A stretch of DNA of 64,000 bases from Mycobacteriales bacterium (GTDB lineage: Bacteria > Actinomycetota > Actinomycetes > Mycobacteriales > SCTD01), in NCBI GenBank assembly GCA_030447385.1, contig JAUJOY010000002.1:237833-301832 (forward strand), in the 5' to 3' direction. Of the stretch, positions 1-8,172 are shown one piece after another. The notes beneath the pieces are model-generated. The model made no database searches. It was not told the DNA's origin and saw nothing but the letters and a program-made list of their open reading frames with translations. Position numbers and translations under genes: made by a program. Within the stretch, counting starts at the first letter, position 1. Every line of letters begins with the position of its first letter.

Positions 1-3
1 GCC

Positions 4-34
4 GAGGGCCGGCTCCCGGTAGGAGCCGGCCCTC
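4..34 (-). terminator. GC-rich hairpin after M28 peptidase gene
   Basis: A perfect 13-bp inverted repeat (GAGGGCCGGCTCC / GGAGCCGGCCCTC) with a 5-base loop lies 19 bases past the stop codon of the minus-strand peptidase gene. There is no T tract, which is common for actinobacterial terminators. It could also serve a gene entering from the left of the window. Confidence 0.7.
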
Positions 35-52
35 AGGCACGCGGGACGTCGA

Positions 53-1696
53 CTACACGGCGTCCGGCTCGTGGTCGTGCTCGTCGTGCAGCCCGCCGCC
101 GCTGCCGTCGGGGGTGCCGGAGCCGCCACTGCCGCTGCCGTCGTCGCCGGTCTTGGTCTGCCCCTTGCGGTTGCCGGGGGCGCCGGCGACCTGGTTCACG
201 CTGCTCGTGTCGAGCGCGTAGATGAGCGTCGCGTGCGCCATGGCGTCCGACATCTGCTCCAGCGCCAGCATGTTGACGTTGCCGACGAGGGGGTACTGGC
301 CGCGCAGCCTGTTGTAGAGAGCCGCCTTCGCCGGGTCGTTCGAGAAGTCCTGCCGCAGGCTGTCGCACGCCTGGTGGTAGCAGGGGTCGTACGCGGCGCC
401 GGCCTCGCCGCCGTAGACGGCCGCCTGGTTCGCCGTCTTGATCCCCTCGGCACCGGTGAACAGGCCGCCGGACGGGATGCCCGCCGCGATGAACGGCCCG
501 TAGTCCGATCGTCCGCTGAAGTCGGTGGGGTCGGAGGCCAGGCCCCGGCCGGCGAAGTAGTCGGTGAACAGGCGCTCGATGACCGCCGAGCCCGCGGGAC
601 CGACGTTGCCGTCGCCCACCGAGTCGTCACCGTCGTAGACGAAGCGGACGAAGTTCGGCGAGGCGATCATGTCGAAGTTGAGGTAGAGGGCGATCCGGGC
701 CCGCTCGGCCTGGCTGAGGTTGGCGACGTAGTACCGGGACCCGACGAGCCCGGACTCCTCCGCACCCCACAAGGCGAAGCGCACCTTGTTGGCGACCTTG
801 ACCTTGGCCATCTGCTGCGCCAGCTCGAGCACCGCTCCGCTGCCGGAGCCGTTGTCCTGGATGCCCGGCCCGGCGTTGACCGAGTCGAGGTGCGCACCGA
901 CCATGACGACGTTGTCGGGGTTGCCTCCAGGCGTCTCGGCGAGCACGTTGCTGCTCGTCGCCTGGCCGCGGAAGGTCTGGGTCGCGAGCTGCAGCCGGAG
1001 CCCGCTGCCCACCAGGCCCACCAGCTCCTGGCCCACCTGCTTCGTCACCCCGACGACGGAGAAGTTGCCCGTGAAGGTGCTGCTCAGCGTGCCGTTCAGC
1101 GGGCCGTCGAGGTGGTTGTAGATGACGACCCCCGCTGCACCCGCCTGCGCGGCGTTCGTTGCCTTCAGCGCGAACGGGCAGACCCCGCGGCTGACCAGCA
1201 CGATCGTGCCTGCCGGGATGCCGGCGAAGTCGCTCGCCGCGCAGCCGAGCTGGCTGCCGGTGGGGAGGCTGGCCGCAGCGGTCGTGTTCCCGCTGCCGGA
1301 GTAGCTCATGATGATGCTGGGCAGGTCGCGAGCCGGTGCCGGCGCGACCTGACGGAACACCGTCGGCGCCGTCGTGATGAAGGTGTTGAACGTGAAGGCT
1401 TGCCGGGTCACGACGTAGCCGGCCTCGCGGAACACCCGTTCGGCGTAGTCGGCCGACCGGTCGTAGCCGGCTGAACCGCTCACCCGCGTCCCGCCGTTGG
1501 CGTCGGCGAACGCCTGCAGCGCCCGCAGGTGCTCGAGGATCCCCTCGGCGGTCACCGCCTGCGTGAGCTTGCGGGAGGTGTTGTTGTTGGCGTTGTCGGG
1601 TGCGGCGTAGGCGCTGCCCGCCGGGGCCACGGCAAGAGCCGTGGCAGTAGCGCCGGCGGTCAGCAGCACCGCCAGACGTCGTACTGATCTGTGCAC
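53..1696 (-). CDS. Secreted M28 family zinc aminopeptidase with PA domain
   Basis: A secreted di-zinc aminopeptidase of the Streptomyces griseus aminopeptidase S / aminopeptidase Y type, 547 aa. The N terminus has a basic start, a hydrophobic stretch and an AYA-like cleavage site near residue 31, so it is a Sec signal peptide. A PA (protease-associated) domain covers roughly residues 120-245. The M28 core follows, with the metal ligands and catalytic acid visible: GAHLDS (H269), QDNGSG (D281), GAEESG (E313/E314), NFDMI (D342) and a late His in CYHQAC. The last 50 residues are a Gly/Ser-rich linker and a charged tail. It stands alone after a hairpin, downstream of the ABC genes. A decayed second copy of its 3' end is at 4168-4400. 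Family assignment is firm; the natural substrate is unknown. Confidence 0.93.
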   Translation of the reverse strand: MHRSVRRLAVLLTAGATATALAVAPAGSAYAAPDNANNNTSRKLTQAVTAEGILEHLRALQAFADANGGTRVSGSAGYDRSADYAERVFREAGYVVTRQAFTFNTFITTAPTVFRQVAPAPARDLPSIIMSYSGSGNTTAAASLPTGSQLGCAASDFAGIPAGTIVLVSRGVCPFALKATNAAQAGAAGVVIYNHLDGPLNGTLSSTFTGNFSVVGVTKQVGQELVGLVGSGLRLQLATQTFRGQATSSNVLAETPGGNPDNVVMVGAHLDSVNAGPGIQDNGSGSGAVLELAQQMAKVKVANKVRFALWGAEESGLVGSRYYVANLSQAERARIALYLNFDMIASPNFVRFVYDGDDSVGDGNVGPAGSAVIERLFTDYFAGRGLASDPTDFSGRSDYGPFIAAGIPSGGLFTGAEGIKTANQAAVYGGEAGAAYDPCYHQACDSLRQDFSNDPAKAALYNRLRGQYPLVGNVNMLALEQMSDAMAHATLIYALDTSSVNQVAGAPGNRKGQTKTGDDGSGSGGSGTPDGSGGGLHDEHDHEPDAV

Positions 1697-1750
1697 GAGA
1701 GCTCCCCCTGTCTCGGCCGGTAGGCCGTCGGGCGGACCGGCCGATCGGCC

Positions 1751-1781
1751 GTCCGTACGGGGCGCAGTGGCCCGTACGGAC
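1751..1781. terminator. 11-bp stem hairpin between ABC permease and peptidase genes
   Basis: GTCCGTACGGG and CCCGTACGGAC form a perfect 11-bp stem around a 9-base loop, 74 bases past the stop of the permease gene. It is placed to end the ABC operon, or to act as a dyad in the leader region of the peptidase gene. No T tract is seen. Confidence 0.6.
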
Positions 1782-1854
1782 TAGTCCGCTGGGGACATCG
1801 TGTCGATTTTCGCGTCCAGGTCAAGAGGCACCGCAGAACGTCCCTGACGCCGGC

Positions 1855-3351
1855 TCAGCCGGTGGCGACGACGGCCACCACCCGGGCGCGTACGGCGGGA
1901 TCGTCGTAGCGGCGCAGGGTCCGGGACAGGGACAGCCCCGCGGCCAGGACCACCGCGAGTCCGAACCCGAGCGGCACCCACCAGATGTCGAACGCGGCCA
2001 GCGTCGCCACGACAATGCCGACGCCCGCGGTCGGGAGCGCCAGACGCAGGCTCGCGAACGCCAGCGCCCCCGGCGGAGCGACCGCGTCGCGGGGCCCGCG
2101 CAGCTCGGCGTGGTGCGGCCGCCGTACGGATGCCCGCATGCACTGCGCGACCACGACCGCCGTGCAGGCCAGGGCCGCGGAGGCGATGGCGGCGACCTCG
2201 GCGGCCGTGGGGTTGCCGGGGCTGCGCAGCGAACCCGCCACAGCGGCGACGACGACCGCGGCCAGCACGGTCTCGGCCAGCACCAGCGCCTTGGCGCGGG
2301 CCACGAGAAGCGGCTCGGAGGGCAGTGACGCCAGCCAGAGCGCCCCGGAGCCGTCCAGGCAGAAGGCGTTGATCCCGAACAGCAGCCCGGCGCCCGCGGC
2401 GACCAGCCCGGGCAGCACGATCAGCGACGCCCAAGGCACGGCCGCCCCGGCGGCGATGAGGCCGGGGAGCACCGCGAGCACGAGTCCGCCGCGGCGCAGC
2501 GCGGGAGCCCGCCACACGCTCGCCCGGTCGATCGCCACCAGCTCGCGCAGGGCGCTGCGCCGGGGGGCTCGGCGGCGTACCGGCCGGAGGTGCCTCGCGC
2601 TGCCGGCATCTCCCGGGCGGCTCAGCGCCCAGCCGCACAGGCGCGACCCGAGCAGGACGCCGAGCAGGGCCAGGCCGAGCAGCACGCTGGTGGTGACCAC
2701 CCACCGGGTCGCATCCTCGGCGGTCACCGCGCGGACGACGCTCCGAGTGGGGCTGGCGGCGAGGGCGGTGCCGACCTGCCCGGTCTGGATCGTGGCGATC
2801 GCGGTGAGGGCGAGCAGCACGGCGGCGGCGGCGACGGCGCGCCGGCCGACACGCGTCTGGCGCAGCCCGACGACGAGCCAGGAGAGCGCCTGGCCGAGCA
2901 CGGTGAGGCAGGCGACGTACGCCGCAGTCGTGGCCGCCCCGCGCGCGAGGCTGGTGTCGAGGGTCAGGTAGGCCGTCAGGGCCGCGAGCACCAGCAGCTG
3001 GATGACCCAGACGAGGTTGAGCGGCGCCAGGACGAGCCCGCCGAGGAACTGGGTGGGAGGGCGTACGGGGTAGGCGACCAGCTGGTCGGGCGGCACGATC
3101 TCGTTGCCGCCGCCGGAGGTCAGCGGGGCGACGACCGCGAGGACGCCGAACCCGAGGTAGGCGGAGGGGGCGAGCTCGATCGCCGTCTCGAGGGTGGGTG
3201 CGTCCAGCGCCCCGCCGCTGGTGACGACCAGGTGCACGAGCCAGCCGACGAGCAGGCCGGTGGCGAGCAGCCCGATGCGGGCTGCGGCGCCGCGTACGAG
3301 CTGCCAGCGCAGGCCGAGCAGCGCCCGCAGCTGGGCGGCGGCGGAGGTCAC
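1855..3351 (-). CDS. ABC transporter permease, multi-pass membrane protein
   Basis: A 498-aa polytopic membrane protein with about ten hydrophobic segments, in two halves separated by a basic cytosolic stretch (RPVRRRAPRR, around residue 255). It is the likely membrane half of an ABC exporter, because its GTG start overlaps the stop of an ABC ATPase gene by four bases (GTGA). Its closest relative in the window is the orphan permease at 28574-30091: both share blocks such as PPDQLVAYPVR / PPEQLVAYPVR, GLVAAGAGLLFG and AELRGPRD. That fixes the reading frame and shows a duplication. The transported substrate cannot be told from sequence. Confidence 0.82.
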   Translation of the reverse strand: MTSAAAQLRALLGLRWQLVRGAAARIGLLATGLLVGWLVHLVVTSGGALDAPTLETAIELAPSAYLGFGVLAVVAPLTSGGGNEIVPPDQLVAYPVRPPTQFLGGLVLAPLNLVWVIQLLVLAALTAYLTLDTSLARGAATTAAYVACLTVLGQALSWLVVGLRQTRVGRRAVAAAAVLLALTAIATIQTGQVGTALAASPTRSVVRAVTAEDATRWVVTTSVLLGLALLGVLLGSRLCGWALSRPGDAGSARHLRPVRRRAPRRSALRELVAIDRASVWRAPALRRGGLVLAVLPGLIAAGAAVPWASLIVLPGLVAAGAGLLFGINAFCLDGSGALWLASLPSEPLLVARAKALVLAETVLAAVVVAAVAGSLRSPGNPTAAEVAAIASAALACTAVVVAQCMRASVRRPHHAELRGPRDAVAPPGALAFASLRLALPTAGVGIVVATLAAFDIWWVPLGFGLAVVLAAGLSLSRTLRRYDDPAVRARVVAVVATG

Positions 3352-4055
3352 GTGATGAGCGCCCGGTAGCGGGAGTCACCCTCCGAGCCGGTCGGCTCGG
3401 CTGCTGGGGAGGCGCCCACGACCCGGCCGCCCTTGAGCACGACGGCCTCCTCGCAGGCCTGGACCGCGAGGGAGAGCAGGTGGGTGGACACGAGCACGGC
3501 GGCGCCGGTGGCCCGGGCCTCGGCGACCACCTCGAGGGTCGCGTCCACCCCGAGCGGGTCGACGCCGTCGAACGGCTCGTCGAGCAGCAGCAGCCGCGGC
3601 TCGTGGAAGGTCGCGAGGACCACCGACATGCGGCGGCCCATGCCGTGCGAGAAGCCGGCGGTTACCCGGTCCGCGGCGCCGGTCAGGTCGAACCGGTCGA
3701 GCAGGCTCGGCGGCCCGGTCGTGCCAGCCCTTCATGCCGCGAAGCCTTGGCGGCGAGCCTGCAGGTGCTCCCACGGCGTCGCGCGGGGGATCAGCCCGCC
3801 GACGTCGGGGCAGTAGCCGACGACGGCGCGTACGCCCGAGGGGTCCTTGGCAGCGTCGATGCCCGCCACCCGGACCTGGCCGCCGCTGGGCGGGAGTACG
3901 CCGGCGAGCACCCGCATGGTGGTCGACTTGCCGGCGCCGTTGCGCCCGACGAGCGCGACGCTCTTGCCCGCGCCCACCGACAGGTCGAAGCCGTCGACGG
4001 CCCGGACGTCGCCGAAGTCGACGACGAGCTCGCGGGCCTGGAGCACGGGTTCCAC
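3348..4055 (-). pseudogene. ABC transporter ATP-binding protein, disrupted by three 1-base insertions
   Basis: The first half reads as a normal ABC ATPase from a GTG at 4055, preceded by AAGGAG, with Walker A GRNGAGKST and a Q-loop region. It stops at a TGA at 3732-3734 just after TPWEHLQ. The second half, with the signature-like SHGMGRRMS, Walker B LLLLDEPFDGVDP and the H-loop STH, lies in the same nominal frame. Restoring family-like sequence in between needs removal of one base at each of three places (about 3704/3705, 3745/3746, 3758/3759). The middle then reads LAAKLRGMKGWHDRAAELLDRF. The three insertions total +3, so the frame is regained but a stop is created. Either this is a recent pseudogene or there are assembly errors. 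It overlaps the permease gene by four bases. Confidence 0.82.
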
Positions 4056-4167
4056 GGTTCTCCTTCGGCGGGTCGGAGGCGACGGTATAGCGGGGGCTGG
4101 ATCCAGGCCTGGGGCGCCCGGGCGGCGTGGCTCCCTCCGGAGCCGGTCGGCCCGCTCTGGAGCGGAG

Positions 4168-4400
4168 TCAGGCCGTGCCGGGATCGCGATCGTGCTCGTC
4201 GGGCAGCCGCCGCCGCTGCCGTCGGAGGCCGGACCCTCCGGCGCTGCCGCGCTCGTTCCCGTCGAGGCCTGGCCCCGGCGCTTGTCGGGGCGCACCGAGT
4301 CGGCGCCCATGTAGACGAGCCGCGGAGGTTGGGGAGGCCGTCATGTCGCAGCTCATGTGGAGGGCGACTGGTGGCGCCCGACGTGGGTCGACCTGTCGGC
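4168..4400 (-). pseudogene. Decayed 3' remnant of an M28 peptidase paralogue
   Basis: The minus strand here matches the last part of the peptidase gene at 53-1696. The bases encoding DGSGGG and then DEHD near the C terminus are almost the same in both, with one missing base in this copy that shifts the frame. Further upstream, LVYMGADSVR aligns with LIYALDTSSV and ALHMSCDMTA with ALEQMSDAMA, again in shifted frames. After the TGA at 4168-4170 two short hairpins follow, as after a gene end. No intact reading frame spans the region. I read it as a degraded duplicate; the 5' limit is uncertain. Confidence 0.5.
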
Positions 4401-4435
4401 ACAGGCCGTACCCGCGGTCACACACCCGCAAAGGC

Positions 4436-4657
4436 CTAGAGCCTTGTGGACGTCCCATCCTCGGACCTGCGACCGGACGTTCCATCCTCGCTCTTACGCC
4501 GCAGGCCGCCAAAGATCACCTGGAGGATGCCGATGACGGCGACCAGTGCACCGACGATCTGATCCCCGAGGTCCTCTCCGAAGAAGATGGCCGCGAGGCC
4601 GAGGACGACCAGCGCCACTCCGAAGGCGGCGAAGATGTACGACGGCAGGGTATTCAA
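4436..4657 (-). CDS. Small two-helix membrane protein
   Basis: A 73-aa protein with two hydrophobic segments (about residues 5-27 and 34-52, FAAFGVALVVLGLAAIFF and VGALVAVIGILQVIFG). They are followed by a basic, polar tail in which SEDGTS appears twice from a short DNA duplication. The start is a TTG preceded by GAGGAG seven bases upstream, which decides it over other choices. No family recognised; it stands alone between the glycan cluster and the ABC/peptidase remnants. Confidence 0.6.
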   Translation of the reverse strand: MNTLPSYIFAAFGVALVVLGLAAIFFGEDLGDQIVGALVAVIGILQVIFGGLRRKSEDGTSGRRSEDGTSTRL

Positions 4658-4888
4658 TGTGTGCTCCTCAGGTAGCTCGGGCCATCCACGACAACGTTCC
4701 GCGGAAACCGGCCATGGTCAACAACGGTCTTGCGCGAGATCAGGCATGCATCGACCAGCGCAGGAGTCACCCGCGCCGCGGCAGCCGTCATACAGCACTC
4801 TGACCGACCTGACACCCGTACTCGGCCACCGCCTTCCGCCCCAGCCGCCGAACGCTGTCTGTCGCAGGGGATCGAACCCGAGGTCTGC

Positions 4889-5903
4889 TCAGCGGTCGAT
4901 GCGGATGGTGCGCCCAGAAAGCTGGTCGTCCAGGGCCTTGATGTCGGCTTCGACCATAAGGTGGACGAGGTCGACTCCATGCACCTGCGCAGCCCACCCG
5001 AAGGTGCCTAGAGCCTTACCAGCATCGCCAATCAGCGCATCCACCTCCGCCGGCCGTTCGTAGCGCGCGTCATGTGCGAGATACTTCTCCATCTCCAGGC
5101 CCACCCGCTCGAACGCTGCTGCGGCGAACGCCCGCACGGTCATGGGAACGCCGGTCGCCAGCACGTAGTCGTCCGGCTGGTCCTGCTGCAGCATCCGCCA
5201 CATCCCCTCGACGTACTCCGGGGCATAGCCCCAGTCCCGGACTGCGTCAAGGTTGCCGAGGTAGAGCCTGTCCTGTACTCCGGCAGCGATACGGGCGACC
5301 GCTCTCGTGATCTTGCGGGTCACGAAAGTTTCGCCGCGGCGAGGCGACTCGTGGTTGAACAGGATGCCGTTGACCGCAAACATGCCGTAAGCCTCGCGAT
5401 AGTTGACGGCCAGCCAATAGGCGTAGACCTTCGCGGCACCGTACGGAGAGCGCGGGTGGAAGGGTGTGTGCTCGTTCTGCGGCGGCGGCGTCGCCCCAAA
5501 CATCTCGGAGCTGGAAGCCTGGTAGAAGCGACACGGAACATCCGCCGCCCTGATGGCCTCTAGAAGCTGTGCAGTTCCCAGGCCCGTGGTCAGACCGGTG
5601 TAGTGAGGCATCTCAAAGCTGACCCGCACGTGACTTTGCGCCGCCAGGTGATACACCTCGTCGGGCTGGACATCACGCAGAAGGTTGACGAGCCCGACTC
5701 CGTCGACGAGGTCCGTGTGATGGAGGAAGAGGCTGCGATCTGAAGTCTGCGGATCTTGGTAGATGCCGTCGATCCGGTCGGTGTTGAAGCTCGACGAGCG
5801 GCGGATGGCGCCGTGCACGACGTAGCCCTTGGCCAGTAGCAGCTCGGCCAGGTAGCTGCCGTCCTGACCCGGTGATGCCGGTGATCAGCGCGGTCTTGGG
5901 CAT
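4889..5903 (-). pseudogene. gmd: GDP-mannose 4,6-dehydratase, frameshifted near the N terminus
   Basis: This gene makes GDP-4-keto-6-deoxymannose, the first step to GDP-L-fucose. The ATG at 5903 opens [12 protein letters not shown], the Rossmann start of the family. One extra base near 5868-5872 then shifts the frame; removing it gives the expected [20 protein letters not shown] and runs into the 309-aa downstream ORF. That ORF contains [15 protein letters not shown], the catalytic [10 protein letters not shown] (Y-x3-K) and FNHESPRRG, all typical of Gmd. The ORF alone would start at GTG and lack the nucleotide-binding glycine motif. It diverges from fcl, the next enzyme of the pathway. A sequencing error is as likely as a true pseudogene. 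Confidence 0.85.
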
Positions 5904-6021
5904 GCTGGAACGATAGTGCGAGCCGCCCGGACCGGTAACCTGGATCGGGTGAATCCCTGCCCGCGCGGGTGTACGGCAGGGGGACACTGCCCGGGCCCGA
6001 CAACAAGCGGTGGAGACACTC

Positions 6022-7005
6022 ATGGTCATGGACAGCAGCTACGCGCCCGGTCGGCTCGACCTGAACAAGCGCGTGTACATAGCTGGCCACCGTGGACTCG
6101 TGGGCTCCGCACTCTGGCGTCACTTCGACGGGCAGGGCTTCACCAACCTGCTTGGCCGGGCCTCGAGCGAACTTGACCTGCGTGACCAACTCGCCGTCGA
6201 GCAGTTCTTCGACGAGCAGCGGCCAGAGGTTGTGATCATGGCAGCAGCCAAGGTCGGTGGGATCATGGCCAACAAGACCTACCCCGCGGAGTTCATCTCG
6301 GACAACCTGCGCGTCCAGGTCAACATCCTCGACGCTGCCCACCGCAATGGCGCAGAGCGGGTGCTGTTCCTCGGCTCCAGCTGCATCTACCCGCGCGACG
6401 CAGCGCAGCCCATCACCGAGGAGGCTCTGCTGAGTGGACCGCTGGAGCCGACCAACGACGCCTACGCGATCGCCAAGATCGCAGGGGTGCTGCACGTTCA
6501 GGCCCAGCGGCGCCAGTACGGCCTGCCCTACATCTCTGCTATGCCGACGAACCTCTTCGGCCCCAATGACAACTTTGACACCGAGAACGCCCACGTCCTC
6601 CCGGCCCTGATGCGGCGGTTCGTCGAGGCGAAGGAGAGTGGGCTGCCGAAGATCCAGCTCTGGGGGACCGGGACCCCGCGACGGGAGTTCCTTCACGTCG
6701 ACGATCTGGCCCGGGCATGCCTCTGCCTGCTCGAGGGCTACGACGCACCCGAGCCGATCAACATCGGCTACGGCTCCGATATCTCCATCGCGGAACTCGC
6801 CAGGCTCATGGCGGAGGTGACCGGCTACCAGGGTGAGCTCTGCTGGGACAGCAGCAAGCCCGATGGCATGCCCCGCAAGCTTCTGGACACCACCAGAATC
6901 CAGAACCTCGGCTGGAAGCCACAGATCAGCCTGGAGGACGGGATCGCCGCGACCTACAAGTGGTTCATCGAGAACCGCGAGATGGTTCGGCAGGAGAAGC
7001 GCTGA
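6022..7005 (+). CDS. fcl: GDP-L-fucose synthase
   Basis: This enzyme epimerises and reduces GDP-4-keto-6-deoxymannose to GDP-L-fucose with NADPH. The 327-aa product shows the SDR nucleotide motif IAGHRGLVGSAL near the N terminus, AAAKVGGI, the Ser of GSSCIYP, and the catalytic Y-x3-K in DAYAIAK (about residues 148-152). PTNLFGPNDNF is also characteristic of the family. I chose the ATG at 6022 because GGAG lies six bases upstream; GTG at 6010 and ATG at 6028 are alternatives. It is divergent from gmd across about 118 bases and is followed by a glycosyltransferase gene in the same direction. The two genes together supply GDP-fucose for the neighbouring glycan genes. Confidence 0.93.
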   Translation: MVMDSSYAPGRLDLNKRVYIAGHRGLVGSALWRHFDGQGFTNLLGRASSELDLRDQLAVEQFFDEQRPEVVIMAAAKVGGIMANKTYPAEFISDNLRVQVNILDAAHRNGAERVLFLGSSCIYPRDAAQPITEEALLSGPLEPTNDAYAIAKIAGVLHVQAQRRQYGLPYISAMPTNLFGPNDNFDTENAHVLPALMRRFVEAKESGLPKIQLWGTGTPRREFLHVDDLARACLCLLEGYDAPEPINIGYGSDISIAELARLMAEVTGYQGELCWDSSKPDGMPRKLLDTTRIQNLGWKPQISLEDGIAATYKWFIENREMVRQEKR

Positions 7006-7041
7006 GTAAGTCTCACTCCGACCCGGACGTAAGGTGCAACC

Positions 7042-7809
7042 GTGACGGGGCCCGGCGTGCAGCGCAGCGCCCTGGCCATCGTGCCGGCCCTCAACGAGCG
7101 GAGATCCGTCGGCCTGGTCGTGCAGAGCTTGCTGCGTGACGCGCCTAGCGTCGACGTCCTCGTGGTCGACGACGGCAGCACGGATGGCACGGGCGCGGTC
7201 GCCGCCGCCGCAGGTGCGCTGGTGCTGACCCTGCCCTACAACCTGGGTGTCGGCGGTGCCATGCGAGCGGGGTTCAAGTACGCGTTGCGCAGTGGCTACG
7301 CGGCGGCCGTGCAGGTCGATGCGGACGGGCAGCACGACGCCGCGGCCGTTCCTGCGTTGCTCAGCGCGCTCGCGTCGGCTGACATCGTCATCGGGGCGCG
7401 CTTCGCCGGGGAAGGCGAGTATGCGGTGACGGGGATGCGCAGGGGAGCCATGCGTCTGCTGGCGGCCACCCTGTCGCGAGCCCTCCGGACGGAGCTCACC
7501 GATGTCACCTCCGGCTTCCGGGCCTGCAACCGAGAAGCGATGACGCTGTTCGCCAGGCACTACCCGGTGGAATACCTCGGTGACACCGTCGAGGCGCTGC
7601 TCATCGCGTCGCGGGCGGGCCTGAAGGTGGCCCAGGTGCCCGTGGTCATGAAGCCGCGCCTGCACGGCACCTCGACGCAGGGGACGCTGCGATCGACGCT
7701 CTACCTGGGCCGGGCGTCGATCGCCCTCTCGCTGGCCTTCATCCGGCGGTGGCCACATGACGAGGTGGCTGACGTGAACTCCCACGAGGCACGACAGGAG
7801 GCGCGATGA
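7042..7809 (+). CDS. Family 2 glycosyltransferase (polyprenyl-phosphate sugar synthase type)
   Basis: A 255-aa GT-A fold enzyme with VVDDGSTDGT and the QVDADGQHD metal site (a DxD variant), followed by TSGFRA. This pattern matches DPM/ DPG-synthase-like GT2 proteins that load a sugar on polyprenyl phosphate. There is no C-terminal membrane domain. The next gene, a DUF2304 membrane protein, starts inside its stop codon (ATGA overlap); that pairing of a soluble GT2 and a DUF2304 partner is common in surface-glycan clusters. Sugar specificity is unknown. Confidence 0.88.
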   Translation: MTGPGVQRSALAIVPALNERRSVGLVVQSLLRDAPSVDVLVVDDGSTDGTGAVAAAAGALVLTLPYNLGVGGAMRAGFKYALRSGYAAAVQVDADGQHDAAAVPALLSALASADIVIGARFAGEGEYAVTGMRRGAMRLLAATLSRALRTELTDVTSGFRACNREAMTLFARHYPVEYLGDTVEALLIASRAGLKVAQVPVVMKPRLHGTSTQGTLRSTLYLGRASIALSLAFIRRWPHDEVADVNSHEARQEAR

Positions 7810-8168
7810 CCAGCGCCCGGATCCTGCCGCTGTTCGCGGCTGGTTTCACGCTCTTCCTCATGATCGACCTGCTGCGAAGACACCAGCTGCGGGAGAAGTA
7901 CGCCATCCTCTGGCTGCTGGTCAGCGTGTCCGTCCTGGTGATCGCGGTCTTCCCCGGCGTGCTGGCTAACGCTGCCCGACTGACCGGAGTGCAGACCCCG
8001 TCCAACCTGCTGTTCTTCATCGCGGCGCTGGTCCTGCTGGTGGTCTGCGTCCAGCTCAGCTGGGAGGTGAGTCGCCTGGAGGACGAGACCCGAGCTCTTG
8101 CTGAAGAGGTAGCGATCCTGCGGCTCGATGCTGAGAAGGGACGCTTTCAACCTCCCGCCAGGGAGTGA
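7806..8168 (+). CDS. DUF2304 family membrane protein
   Basis: A 120-aa protein with three hydrophobic segments (about residues 5-22, 35-55 and 68-88), the REKYAILWLL block typical of DUF2304, and a charged, probably coiled C-terminal stretch (SRLEDETRALAEEVAILRL). The start overlaps the stop of the GT2 gene by four bases, so the two are translationally coupled. A role as membrane partner of that glycosyltransferase is inferred from context only. Confidence 0.82.
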   Translation: MTSARILPLFAAGFTLFLMIDLLRRHQLREKYAILWLLVSVSVLVIAVFPGVLANAARLTGVQTPSNLLFFIAALVLLVVCVQLSWEVSRLEDETRALAEEVAILRLDAEKGRFQPPARE

Positions 8169-8172
8169 CGCT

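Noticed and set aside
71-1474. 467-aa plus-strand ORF
   Set aside because: Antisense to the M28 peptidase, whose signal peptide and metal ligands are clear.
3732-3760. Programmed frameshift in the ABC ATPase
   Set aside because: Three separate shifts would be needed and there is no slippery sequence or stimulating structure evident.
4867-4880. tRNA T-arm-like bases (GGTTCGATCC on the minus strand)
   Set aside because: The flanks do not fold into a tRNA, the stem pairs poorly, and no anticodon arm exists upstream.
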